DNA of 64,000 nucleotides from Citrobacter arsenatis (GTDB taxonomy: Bacteria; Pseudomonadota; Gammaproteobacteria; Enterobacterales; Enterobacteriaceae), in NCBI RefSeq assembly GCF_004353845.1, contig NZ_CP037864.1, positions 4,154,001 through 4,218,000 on the forward strand. Reading direction: 5' to 3'. Both the position numbers and the translations under genes were made by a program. Below the pieces are notes generated by a model, which worked only from the letters and a program-made list of their open reading frames with translations, had not been told where the DNA came from and ran no database searches. Positions 33,153-43,401 of the stretch are shown piece after piece (within the stretch, counting starts at the first letter, position 1; every line of letters begins with the position of its first letter).

Positions 33153-34451
33153 ATGCAACAAACCTCATATCGCCGTTGGATAACCCTCGCCATTATTAGT
33201 TTTAGCGGCGGCGTCAGCTTTGACCTTGCCTATTTAAGATATATCTACCAGATCCCCATGGCAAAATTTATGGGATTCAGCAATACCGAAATTGGACTAA
33301 TTATGAGTACATTTGGTATCGCTGCGATTATTCTTTATGCTCCCAGCGGGGTTATTGCTGATAAATTCTCCCATCGCAAAATGATTACTTCGGCCATGAT
33401 TATTACCGGGTTGCTCGGTTTATTAATGGCGACTTATCCTCCGCTGTGGGTCATGCTATGTATCCAGGTTGCCTTTGCCATCACCACAATTCTGATGCTG
33501 TGGTCGGTATCGATTAAAGCCGCCTCTCTGCTTGGCGATCACAGCGAGCAGGGAAAAATCATGGGCTGGATGGAGGGGCTGCGCGGCGTGGGCGTGATGT
33601 CGCTGGCGGTATTTACCATGTGGGCATTTTCCCGCTTCGCACCCGATGACAGCAACAGCCTGAAGACGGTAATCGTTATCTACAGCGTGGTGTACATCCT
33701 GCTGGGCATACTGTGCTGGTTTTTCGTCAGCGATGCCCCTGCGCACAGCAACGCCGCGACAGAAGAGAAAAAATCGTTCCAGCTACGCGATATTCTCGCC
33801 GTGCTGCGCATCAGCACCACCTGGTACTGCAGCATGGTGATTTTTGGCGTCTTTACTATCTACGCCATCCTGAGCTATTCCACCAACTACCTGACCGAAA
33901 TGTACGGTATGTCGCTGGTGGCCGCGAGCTATATGGGGATCGTGATCAACAAAATCTTCCGCGCCATCTGCGGCCCGCTGGGCGGCATTATTACCACCTA
34001 TAGCAAGGTGAAATCGCCGACCCGCGTCATTCAGCTGCTGTCGATCGTTGGAGTGCTGGCGCTTATCGCACTGCTGGCCACCAACTCGAACCCGCAGTCC
34101 GTCGCCATGGGGATCGGCCTGATTCTGCTGCTGGGCTTTACCTGCTACGCCTCTCGCGGACTTTACTGGGCCTGTCCCGGCGAAGCCAGAACGCCTAACT
34201 ACATCATGGGCACCACCGTTGGGATCTGCTCGGTAATCGGCTTCCTGCCCGACGTTTTTGTCTATCCGATTGTCGGCCACTGGCAGGACACCCTTCCTGC
34301 CGAAGAAGCCTATCGCAATATGTGGCTGATGGGCTTAGTCGCGCTGTGCATGGTGATCCTCTTTACCTTCCTGCTGTTCAGGAAAATACGCAGCGCCGAT
34401 ACAACACCAGAAAACAAGACAGCGCTGGCCGCTGAAACAACCGGCGAGTGA
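33153..34451 (+). CDS. yqcE: Major facilitator superfamily transporter (YqcE)
   Basis: A 432-residue transporter with about twelve membrane helices; the loop 'SGVIADKFSHRKMI' after helix 2 is the MFS signature. It resembles E. coli YqcE with a slightly longer C-terminus. It is the first gene of yqcE-ygcE, divergent from the ygcW operon and preceded by an attenuator. The substrate is probably the one phosphorylated by the kinase encoded next, which is inference. Confidence 0.9.
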   Translation: MQQTSYRRWITLAIISFSGGVSFDLAYLRYIYQIPMAKFMGFSNTEIGLIMSTFGIAAIILYAPSGVIADKFSHRKMITSAMIITGLLGLLMATYPPLWVMLCIQVAFAITTILMLWSVSIKAASLLGDHSEQGKIMGWMEGLRGVGVMSLAVFTMWAFSRFAPDDSNSLKTVIVIYSVVYILLGILCWFFVSDAPAHSNAATEEKKSFQLRDILAVLRISTTWYCSMVIFGVFTIYAILSYSTNYLTEMYGMSLVAASYMGIVINKIFRAICGPLGGIITTYSKVKSPTRVIQLLSIVGVLALIALLATNSNPQSVAMGIGLILLLGFTCYASRGLYWACPGEARTPNYIMGTTVGICSVIGFLPDVFVYPIVGHWQDTLPAEEAYRNMWLMGLVALCMVILFTFLLFRKIRSADTTPENKTALAAETTGE

Positions 34452-34477
34452 TGGTGAAAATTTAAAGGAGAATAATA

Positions 34478-35956
34478 ATGTCAAAGAAATACATCATTGG
34501 AATCGATGGCGGGAGCCAGAGCACCAAAGTCGTGATGTACGACCTGCAGGGCAATGTGGTTTGTGAGGGAAAAGGCCTGTTACAGCCGATGCATACCCCG
34601 GATGCCGATACCGCAGAACATCCCGACGATGATCTATGGACCTCTTTATGCTTCGCCGGAAAAGATCTGATGAATCAATTTGCGGGCCATAAAGAAGATA
34701 TTGTCGGCATCGGGCTGGGCTCCATCCGCTGCTGTCGCGCGTTGCTTAAAGCGGACGGCACACCCGCAGAACCGTTAATCAGCTGGCAGGACGCCCGCGT
34801 TACCCGACCTTATGAGCATACTAATCCTGATGTGGCCTGGGTTACCTCATTTTCGGGCTATCTGTCGCACCGGTTAACCGGCGAGTTCAAAGACAACATC
34901 GCCAACTACTTTGGTCAGTGGCCGGTGGATTATAAAACCTGGTCGTGGAGCGACGATGACGAGGTGATGAAGAAGTTTAACATCCCGCGCCACATGCTCT
35001 TTGACGTGCAGATGCCGGGGACAATCTTAGGCCATCTTACCGAACAGGCCGCTCTCGCTACCGGCTTCCCGGCGGGTTTGCCCGTTGTTTGCACCACCAG
35101 CGACAAACCGGTCGAAGCCCTCGGCGCAGGGCTGCTGGATGATGAAACGGCGGTTATCTCGTTAGGCACCTATATCGCCCTGATGATGAACGGTAAGCAG
35201 TTGCCGAAGGATCCCGTGGCGTATTGGCCGATTATGTCTTCCATTCCTGAAACGCTGCTGTATGAAGGGTACGGCATTCGTAAGGGGATGTGGACGGTCA
35301 GTTGGCTGCGGGACATGCTGGGCGAATCCTTGATTCAGGATGCCAAAGCGCAGGGGCTCTCACCGGAGGATCTGCTCAATAAGAAAGCCTCGGTCGTCCC
35401 TCCGGGCTGTAACGGCCTGATGACCGTGCTGGACTGGCTGACCAATCCATGGGAGCCGTACAAACGCGGCATCATGATAGGCTTTGACTCCAGCATGGAC
35501 TATGCGTGGATTTACCGCTCGATTCTGGAGAGCGTGGCGCTGACGTTGAAGAATAACTACGACAATATGTGCAATGAAATGAACCATTTCGCTAAACACA
35601 TCATCATTACCGGCGGGGGTTCAAACAGCGATCTGTTTATGCAAATCTTCGCCGATGTGTTCAACCTACCGGCCAGGCGTAACGCCATTAACGGCTGCGC
35701 GAGCCTCGGCGCCGCCATCAATACGGCAGTCGGGCTGGGCCTGTATCCTTCTTATGAAACGGCCATCGACAATATGGTCCGGGTAAAAGATGTGTTTATG
35801 CCGGTTGAACAAAACGCCAGTCGTTATGAGGCGCTTAATAAAGGCATTTTCAGAGAGTTAACGCAGCACACCGACGTTATTTTGAAAAAATCGTATCAGG
35901 TGACTCACGGGAACCTGGATAACGTTGACGCCATTCAAAGCTGGTCAAACGCGTAG
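34478..35956 (+). CDS. ygcE: FGGY-family carbohydrate kinase (YgcE)
   Basis: A 492-residue sugar/polyol kinase. The N-terminal phosphate-1 loop 'IIGIDGGSQSTKVVMYD', the 'ISWQDAR' substrate region, 'VVCTTSDKPVEALGAGLLDD', and the adenosine-site 'IITGGGSNSDLFMQIFADV' are typical of FGGY kinases. It starts 26 bp after yqcE with a strong GGAG site. It probably phosphorylates the imported substrate; a phosphorylated product could be the signal for YgcP. The exact substrate is unknown. Confidence 0.9.
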   Translation: MSKKYIIGIDGGSQSTKVVMYDLQGNVVCEGKGLLQPMHTPDADTAEHPDDDLWTSLCFAGKDLMNQFAGHKEDIVGIGLGSIRCCRALLKADGTPAEPLISWQDARVTRPYEHTNPDVAWVTSFSGYLSHRLTGEFKDNIANYFGQWPVDYKTWSWSDDDEVMKKFNIPRHMLFDVQMPGTILGHLTEQAALATGFPAGLPVVCTTSDKPVEALGAGLLDDETAVISLGTYIALMMNGKQLPKDPVAYWPIMSSIPETLLYEGYGIRKGMWTVSWLRDMLGESLIQDAKAQGLSPEDLLNKKASVVPPGCNGLMTVLDWLTNPWEPYKRGIMIGFDSSMDYAWIYRSILESVALTLKNNYDNMCNEMNHFAKHIIITGGGSNSDLFMQIFADVFNLPARRNAINGCASLGAAINTAVGLGLYPSYETAIDNMVRVKDVFMPVEQNASRYEALNKGIFRELTQHTDVILKKSYQVTHGNLDNVDAIQSWSNA

Positions 35957-35963
35957 CAGATAC

Positions 35964-35987
35964 GCCGGGTGGCGACATCCACCCGGC
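35964..35987. repeat. REP element between ygcE and queE
   Basis: GCCGGGT and ACCCGGC arms with a short GGCGACATCC-type loop lie in the 41-bp gap between these convergent genes. Confidence 0.65.
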
Positions 35988-35993
35988 AAAATA

Positions 35994-36665
35994 TCAGGCA
36001 ATATTCAGATACTTGTGCGTTTGCATCGACAAACGCCAGTTACGTGCAATACAGGTATCAATACACAAACGCGTCGCATCTTCTTTCTGGCTGATTGGCT
36101 GTAAGGCGATGATTCGCGGTTTGTCGTCGCTCAACGTTGCCAGCAGTTCATCCAGCGCTTCAATATCACGAACGCGCCCAACGGGATGTTTGATTTCATT
36201 TGCGCGCTCCAGCGCCTGCGACAGCACATCATAGCCACCGCGCATATTCACCTTCGGCGATACGGTCACCCAGGTATTCGGCGTGCAGCGTACTTCGTGG
36301 GTACCGCTGGTTTCAATCTGGCAGCTAAAGCCGTTTTTTTCCAGCAGGTCAGTCAGCGGCATCAGGTCATGAATGCAAGGTTCTCCACCGGTGATCACCA
36401 CGTGACGGGCGGTGTAGCCCTGACGCAAAATGACCGCCAACAGATCTTCGCTGCTCGCCGCGCCCCATTTGTCGCTCTCTTTAGTCTTGGCCAGGATGCT
36501 GTACAGGGAGACTTCCCGATCCTCAAGCTTATCCCAGGTGTGTTTGGTATCGCACCAGGCACAGCCAACCGGGCATCCCTGTAAACGAATAAAAATGGCG
36601 GGGACGCCGGTAAAGTAACCCTCACCTTGCAGGGTCTGGAACATCTCGTTAATCGGGTACTGCAT
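35994..36665 (-). CDS. queE: 7-carboxy-7-deazaguanine synthase
   Basis: A 223-residue radical SAM enzyme that turns carboxytetrahydropterin (the QueD product) into carboxydeazaguanine for queuosine. The cluster motif is C31-X3-C35-X2-C38 ('GCPVGCAWC'), followed by 'DTKHTW' and the glycine-rich 'ITGGEP'. The start at 36665 gives the family N-terminus 'MQYPINEMFQTLQGEG'; the longer frame is not conserved. Confidence 0.96.
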   Translation of the reverse strand: MQYPINEMFQTLQGEGYFTGVPAIFIRLQGCPVGCAWCDTKHTWDKLEDREVSLYSILAKTKESDKWGAASSEDLLAVILRQGYTARHVVITGGEPCIHDLMPLTDLLEKNGFSCQIETSGTHEVRCTPNTWVTVSPKVNMRGGYDVLSQALERANEIKHPVGRVRDIEALDELLATLSDDKPRIIALQPISQKEDATRLCIDTCIARNWRLSMQTHKYLNIA

Positions 36666-36736
36666 AGCGTTCTCAATATGGGGATAAACGATAATTATCG
36701 CAGATCCCCGCCAAAGTATCATGCCCCATCGATGCT

Positions 36737-37426
36737 TTACGAGGCGATTGCCGCGACAAAGCGCGCCGTTATCTGCTGCGGACGGGTGATAGCGCCCCCA
36801 ACCACCACGGTGTGAGCGCCTAATGCCAGGCAACGGGCGGCGCGTTCCGGGGTATCGACGTTTCCTTCCGCTATGACCGGTATGCTGACCACAGCCAATA
36901 CCTCACGTAAAAAACCGCAGTCGTTTTCCGCCAGCACATGTCCGGCAGTGTCGGCGGTATAACCGTAGAGCGTGGTGCCCACGCAGTCAAAACCCAAACG
37001 CTCGGCGGTCGCCGCTTCGTCTACGGTAGCAATATCCGCCATCAGCAGTACTGACGGGTAGCGAGCGCGGATTTGCGTGACCAGTTCTTCTAGCGTTTGT
37101 CCACCGGGGCGCGGGCGCGCTGTCGCATCCAGAGCAATAATTTCCGGTTCAACGGTCATCAGCTCGTCCACTTCCTGTAGGGTGGCCGTAATAAATACAT
37201 CGCTGCCCGGGTAATCACGCTTGATAATCCCAATCACCGGCAGAGAGACGCTCTCTTTGATCGCACGAATGTCCACCACGCTATTCGCACGGATACCTAC
37301 CGCACCACCCTGCTCTGCCGCCAGCGCCATACGCGACATAATAAATGAACTGTGCAGAGGCTCATTTTCCAGCGCCTGACAGGAGACGATTAATTTACCT
37401 TTCAAGGAATCCAGTACAGTTTTCAT
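36737..37426 (-). CDS. N-acylglucosamine-6-phosphate 2-epimerase (NanE)
   Basis: A 229-residue TIM-barrel epimerase that interconverts N-acetylmannosamine 6-phosphate and N-acetylglucosamine 6-phosphate. Family segments are 'LIVSCQALENEPLHSS', 'VGIRANSV', 'LMADIATVDEA', 'GTTLYGYT' and 'VIAEGNVDTPE'. The ATG overlaps the stop of the PTS gene by one base. It is probably a second NanE beside the one of the sialic-acid operon, dedicated to the sugar taken up by the linked PTS. Confidence 0.9.
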   Translation of the reverse strand: MKTVLDSLKGKLIVSCQALENEPLHSSFIMSRMALAAEQGGAVGIRANSVVDIRAIKESVSLPVIGIIKRDYPGSDVFITATLQEVDELMTVEPEIIALDATARPRPGGQTLEELVTQIRARYPSVLLMADIATVDEAATAERLGFDCVGTTLYGYTADTAGHVLAENDCGFLREVLAVVSIPVIAEGNVDTPERAARCLALGAHTVVVGGAITRPQQITARFVAAIAS

Positions 37427-38982
37427 TACGATAAGATCTCTTCGACTTCGTTTTTAATGATGGTGACATGCGGGCCATAAATCACCTGAACACCGTTTCC
37501 GCGAATAATTACGCCACGCGCTCCGGTCGCTTTCAGCGCCGCTTCATCTACCTTGCTGCTCTCTTTCACCGTCACGCGTAAACGTGTGGCGCAACAGTCC
37601 ACTTCTTCCAGATTCTCTTTGCCTCCCAACCCGGCGATCACTGCCGCTGCACGCTCACTTTGTGGCAGGCTGGACTCAGTCATGGTTACATTTTCACGAC
37701 CAGGCGTTAACCAGTTAAAACGGTTAATCAAATAGCGGAAGGTGAAGTAGTAAAGGAAGAACCACGGAATCCCCACCATGGGGACGTACATCCAGTTGGT
37801 TTTAGCTTCCCCCTGTAGTACGCCGAAGAGGAGGAAATCGATAAGCCCCCCCGAAAAGGTTTGCCCAATAGTGATATGTAAAATATGAGCCATCATAAAC
37901 GCCAGGCCATCGAAGAAGGCGTGAATGACGTATAACACGGGTGCGACAAACAGGAAGGAGAACTCGATAGGCTCAGTGATCCCCGTAAGGAATGAGGTCA
38001 GGGCCGCAGACAACAGCAGGCCAGCAACAAGCTTTCTGTTCTCCGGCTTTGCTGTGTGGTACATCGCGAGGCATGCGCCAAGCAGGCCAAACATCATGGT
38101 GATAAAGCGCCCGGACATAAAGCGCGAGGTACCGGCATAAAACTGCTGCGTATTCGGATCGGCAAGTTGGGCAAAGAAAATACGCTGGGTGCCTTCAACC
38201 AACTGACCGTTGACGATTTCACTCCCGCCCAGCGCCGTCGTCCAGAACGGCAAATAAAAGATGTGGTGTAAACCCAGTGGGCCAAGCATACGCAGGATGA
38301 AGCCGTACAACAGCGTCCCCAGATAGCCCGTCGCATCCACCAGGCCACCCAATCCAAAAATGAGTTTCTGGAAATGTGGCCAAACCACCGTCATGATGGC
38401 CCCCACAACTATCGCGGCAAGGGAGCTAATAATCGGTACAAAGCGCGAACCGCTGAAGAAACCAAGGAACTGAGGTAGTGAGACTTTATTGAAACGGCTA
38501 TGCAGCGCACAGGTGACAAGGCCAATCACTACCCCACCAAAAACGCCCGTTTCCAGGGTCTGAATACCCAACGTCATTCCCTGGCCTACGGCTCCAGGAT
38601 TCTCGTGTGCCAGCGTTCCATTGAGTGTCAATAAGGCATTTATAGTGGCATTCATCACCAGAAAGGCCAGCAATGCCGCAAGCCCGGCGGTGCCTTTATC
38701 CGTTTTCGCCAGCCCTACGGCGACACCCACCGCAAAAAGCACCGACAAGTTGGCAAACACAATAGAACCCGCACTGGTCATGATCGTGAAGATTGCCTGC
38801 AACCAGTCAACGTTCAAGAACGGATAAGCCGTCAATGTGTTTGGATTCGACAGCGCACCACCAATCCCTAACAACAGTCCCGCAGCAGGCAGTACCGCAA
38901 TCGGCAGCATGAACGATTTGCCGAACCGCTGTGCCTTTTCAAACCATGCGCCCGATGAGGCGCCGCTAAACATTTGCATCAT
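37426..38982 (-). CDS. PTS transporter, Glc family, EIICB
   Basis: A 518-residue permease with an N-terminal EIIC domain (about ten hydrophobic segments; 'FWTTALGGSEIVNG', 'GITEPIEFSFLFVAP') and a C-terminal EIIB domain whose phosphorylated Cys is in 'LEEVDCCATRLRV'. No EIIA domain is present, so it should use EIIA-Glc (Crr). It imports and phosphorylates an amino sugar or glucoside; the coupled NanE points to N-acetylmannosamine or a related N-acetylhexosamine. The start at 38982 is chosen for its GGAGAG site; the frame extends 13 codons upstream. Divergent from the RpiR regulator. Confidence 0.88.
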   Translation of the reverse strand: MMQMFSGASSGAWFEKAQRFGKSFMLPIAVLPAAGLLLGIGGALSNPNTLTAYPFLNVDWLQAIFTIMTSAGSIVFANLSVLFAVGVAVGLAKTDKGTAGLAALLAFLVMNATINALLTLNGTLAHENPGAVGQGMTLGIQTLETGVFGGVVIGLVTCALHSRFNKVSLPQFLGFFSGSRFVPIISSLAAIVVGAIMTVVWPHFQKLIFGLGGLVDATGYLGTLLYGFILRMLGPLGLHHIFYLPFWTTALGGSEIVNGQLVEGTQRIFFAQLADPNTQQFYAGTSRFMSGRFITMMFGLLGACLAMYHTAKPENRKLVAGLLLSAALTSFLTGITEPIEFSFLFVAPVLYVIHAFFDGLAFMMAHILHITIGQTFSGGLIDFLLFGVLQGEAKTNWMYVPMVGIPWFFLYYFTFRYLINRFNWLTPGRENVTMTESSLPQSERAAAVIAGLGGKENLEEVDCCATRLRVTVKESSKVDEAALKATGARGVIIRGNGVQVIYGPHVTIIKNEVEEILS

Positions 38983-39003
38983 ATTTTCATCTCTCCGAAT
39001 AGT

Positions 39004-39050
39004 GATGAAAATTTTTACCATAATAATTACACATAATGAAAATTATCATC
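39004..39050. promoter_or_regulatory. Imperfect inverted repeat, RpiR operator candidate
   Basis: Two 19-bp arms (39004-39022 and 39032-39050) match in about 16 of 19 positions in opposite orientation, separated by 9 bp. It lies in the 165-bp spacer between the PTS gene and the divergent RpiR-type gene, next to the PTS ribosome site. Confidence 0.55.
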
Positions 39051-39147
39051 AAAATCCAGGAGGACGATCATACTTTTTTAAAATGACTGGCATCTCTCCC
39101 CTGCTTTCCGCCACACTATCAGCAGAGAAACGCATTAAGGATTTTGC

Positions 39148-39972
39148 ATGTCAGAAAATGAAAACCTGCTGCTGAGATTGCGCCAGGGCGTTGACGGATA
39201 TAGCCGAACACAGCAGAAGCTGGGAGAGTTTGTGCTCAGCGATCCGGCAAAAGTTGTCTACCTGACAATTACCGAACTGGCCCGTGAAAGCGACACCAGC
39301 GAGGCGAGCGTCACGCGTCTGTGCCGTACGCTGGGGTGTAAAGGCTACAACGAATTCAAGATGGCGCTGGCACTCGATCTCCAGCAAGAACAACCGGTAG
39401 AGCACAGCGGGGATGAAATTGACAATGTGGTCAATGAATCGGTGCAAGCACTGCAGGACACTGCAAAATTACTCGACAGGACATTACTTGAAGCAGCCGC
39501 CCTTGCATTGCATCAAGCTCAGTCGGTACAAATTTATGGCGTAGCGGCCAGCGCTATTCTGGGGGAGTATTTACATTACAAACTCCTGCGCCTCGGCAAG
39601 CCTGCACAATTGTTCAGCGACATGCATCGCGCAGCCATGAACGCCACAACGCTTAACAAAAATACGCTCGTGGTAGCGATTTCCAGTTCCGGCTCGACGC
39701 GCGATCTGCTGCATGTCGTTAAACTGGCGCGTAAGCAAGGCGCGCGCGTACTGGCGTTGAGTAATACACCGCGCAGCCCGTTGGCTTCGCTGAGTGATAT
39801 TCAACTGGTCGCAGCCAAACCCGAAGGTCCGTTAAGTGCCGGCGCGCTAAATGCCAAGGTGGGAGTGATGCTGTTGGTAGAACTTCTCACCACATCGCTG
39901 ATTGCGCTGGATGAAAAGTACGGTGATGTGAGCCAGCAAACCGCCAGCGCGACCTTACCGTTGCTGCTTTAA
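39148..39972 (+). CDS. RpiR-family transcriptional regulator
   Basis: A 274-residue regulator: an N-terminal RpiR helix-turn-helix (about 1-80; 'VYLTITELARESDTSEASVTRLCRTLGCKGYNEFKMALA') and a C-terminal SIS phosphosugar-binding domain (about 125-255; 'VVAISSSGSTRDLLHVVKLARKQGARVLALSN'). It is divergent from the PTS-nanE pair and probably controls it in response to an amino-sugar phosphate. Confidence 0.92.
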   Translation: MSENENLLLRLRQGVDGYSRTQQKLGEFVLSDPAKVVYLTITELARESDTSEASVTRLCRTLGCKGYNEFKMALALDLQQEQPVEHSGDEIDNVVNESVQALQDTAKLLDRTLLEAAALALHQAQSVQIYGVAASAILGEYLHYKLLRLGKPAQLFSDMHRAAMNATTLNKNTLVVAISSSGSTRDLLHVVKLARKQGARVLALSNTPRSPLASLSDIQLVAAKPEGPLSAGALNAKVGVMLLVELLTTSLIALDEKYGDVSQQTASATLPLLL

Positions 39973-39978
39973 AGACAT

Positions 39979-40004
39979 AAAAAAACCCGCCGCAGCGGGT
40001 TTTT
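39979..40004. terminator. Bidirectional terminator between the RpiR gene and eno
   Basis: AAAAACCCGC and GCGGGTTTTT form a perfect 10-bp stem with a CGCA loop; the A and T tracts serve both strands. It lies 10 bp after the RpiR stop and 24 bp before the eno stop. Confidence 0.92.
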
Positions 40005-40027
40005 ACGTTAAGAGCTAAAGAACAGGA

Positions 40028-41326
40028 TTACGCCTGACCTTTGATCTCTTTACGACCGTTGTACGGTGCTTGTTCACCCAGAGCTTCTTCGATACGAATC
40101 AGCTGGTTGTATTTAGCAACACGGTCAGAACGGCTCATAGAACCGGTTTTGATCTGGCCTGCAGCGGTACCCACAGCCAGGTCAGCAATGGTAGCATCTT
40201 CAGTTTCGCCAGAACGGTGAGAGATGACAGCGGTGTAGCCAGCGTCTTTCGCCATTTTGATCGCAGCCAGAGTTTCGGTCAGAGAACCGATCTGGTTGAA
40301 TTTGATCAGGATGGAGTTAACGATGCCTTTCTCGATACCTTCTTTCAGGATCTTGGTGTTGGTTACGAACAGATCGTCACCAACCAGCTGGATTTTGTCG
40401 CCCAGTACTTTAGTCTGGTATGCGAAACCGTCCCAGTCAGACTCGTCCAGACCATCTTCGATGGACACGATCGGGTACTGTTTGGTCAGGTCTTCCAGGA
40501 AGTGAGTGAATTCTTCAGAGGTGAACGCTTTGTTGCCTTCGCCAGCCAGAACGTATTTACCGTCTTTGTAGAATTCAGAAGCTGCACAGTCCATCGCCAG
40601 AGTGATGTCGGTGCCCAGCTCGTAGCCAGCTGCTTTAACCGCTTCAGCGATTACAGCCAGAGCTTCAGCGTTGGAACCCAGGTTCGGCGCGTAGCCGCCT
40701 TCGTCACCAACTGCGGTGTTCATACCTTTAGCTTTCAGAACTTTAGCCAGGTTGTGGAACACTTCAGAACCCATACGAACGGCTTCTTTCAGAGTCTTAG
40801 CGCCAACCGGCTGAATCATGAATTCCTGGATGTCGACGTTGTTATCAGCGTGCTCACCACCGTTGATGATGTTCATCATCGGAACCGGCATGGAGTATTT
40901 ACCCGGAGTACCGTTCAGTTCAGCGATGTGTGCATACAGCGGCAGGCCTTTAGCAGCAGCTGCTGCTTTGGCGTTCGCCAGGGACACAGCCAGGATGGCG
41001 TTTGCACCGAAGTTGGATTTGTTTTCAGTACCGTCCAGATCGATCATGATCTTGTCGATGCCAGCCTGATCTTTAGCATCTTTACCCAGCAGAGCCTGAG
41101 CAATTGGGCCGTTAACAGCTGCAACAGCTTTCAGTACGCCTTTACCCATGAAACGGGATTTGTCGCCATCGCGCAATTCCAGTGCTTCGCGGGAACCAGT
41201 AGAAGCACCTGACGGAGCTGCTGCCATACCAACGAAACCACCTTCCAGGTGTACTTCGGCTTCAACAGTCGGGTTACCACGGGAGTCGATGATTTCACGA
41301 CCGATGATTTTAACGATTTTGGACAT
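40028..41326 (-). CDS. eno: Enolase
   Basis: A 432-residue glycolytic enzyme converting 2-phosphoglycerate to phosphoenolpyruvate; in E. coli it is also a degradosome component. 'SIEDGLDESDWDG', 'VGDDLFVTN' and 'ISHRSGETEDATIADLAVG' carry metal ligands and the catalytic Lys/His region. Codon use is strongly biased, as for a very highly expressed gene. The start at 41326 matches the conserved 'MSKIVKIIGREI'. It follows pyrG with an 87-bp gap. Confidence 0.98.
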   Translation of the reverse strand: MSKIVKIIGREIIDSRGNPTVEAEVHLEGGFVGMAAAPSGASTGSREALELRDGDKSRFMGKGVLKAVAAVNGPIAQALLGKDAKDQAGIDKIMIDLDGTENKSNFGANAILAVSLANAKAAAAAKGLPLYAHIAELNGTPGKYSMPVPMMNIINGGEHADNNVDIQEFMIQPVGAKTLKEAVRMGSEVFHNLAKVLKAKGMNTAVGDEGGYAPNLGSNAEALAVIAEAVKAAGYELGTDITLAMDCAASEFYKDGKYVLAGEGNKAFTSEEFTHFLEDLTKQYPIVSIEDGLDESDWDGFAYQTKVLGDKIQLVGDDLFVTNTKILKEGIEKGIVNSILIKFNQIGSLTETLAAIKMAKDAGYTAVISHRSGETEDATIADLAVGTAAGQIKTGSMSRSDRVAKYNQLIRIEEALGEQAPYNGRKEIKGQA

Positions 41327-41368
41327 TAGATTTTCCTCAGTACAAGTTAAACTAAAACTCCAGACAAA

Positions 41369-41392
41369 CAATGCACCCTGATGGGTGCATTG
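41369..41392 (-). other. Hairpin between pyrG and eno
   Basis: CAATGCACCC and GGGTGCATTG form a 10-bp perfect stem with a 4-nt loop, followed on the minus strand by only three T residues. It is probably a partial terminator or processing site giving separate control of eno. Confidence 0.65.
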
Positions 41393-41413
41393 CCGTTCTA
41401 ACTTATTTACTTC

Positions 41414-43066
<1,653 letters not shown>

Positions 43067-43148
43067 TTAGGGTGAAACGATGGAATTACCAAGACGGGAA
43101 AGTAGTATACCCGAACATGACGAGCGCCACAAACTTTCATTATTCCCT

Positions 43149-43273
43149 CTCCTTCGTTCTTCAAGCCGCACCGGTGTTGACTTCCTTCACTCCCCTCAGT
43201 CACATAGCATTTCTATGTTCCTGGGGATTCTTTCAGTCGCCGCCTTGTTGCGACTCGAATAACTCGAAGAGGC
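43149..43273 (-). repeat. ERIC/IRU element in the pyrG leader
   Basis: The sequence matches the enterobacterial repetitive intergenic consensus: 'TTCAAGCCGCACCGGTGTTG', a central palindrome with 'CCCCTCAGTCAC' and 'CTGGGGATTC', and a terminal TTGCGACTCGAA. It fills about 125 of the 350 bp between mazG and pyrG. The remainder of this spacer is AT-rich, with no other feature seen. Confidence 0.88.
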
Positions 43274-43401
43274 AGTATACAAGGTGTTTCATCAACATAA
43301 CGGGAAGAGAAAATAGCCTCTTTTGGGTAAATGTTTTTGACGTAAATCAAGCGCTTGTTATTTAAAAAATCACACAAATCGCCCTTGACCGACGAAATCC
43401 C

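Noticed and set aside
40070..41212. 380-codon open frame on the strand opposite eno
   Set aside because: It is a shadow of the strongly codon-biased eno gene; the predicted protein is rich in Phe, Val and Gln from reversed codons and has no ribosome site or family likeness.
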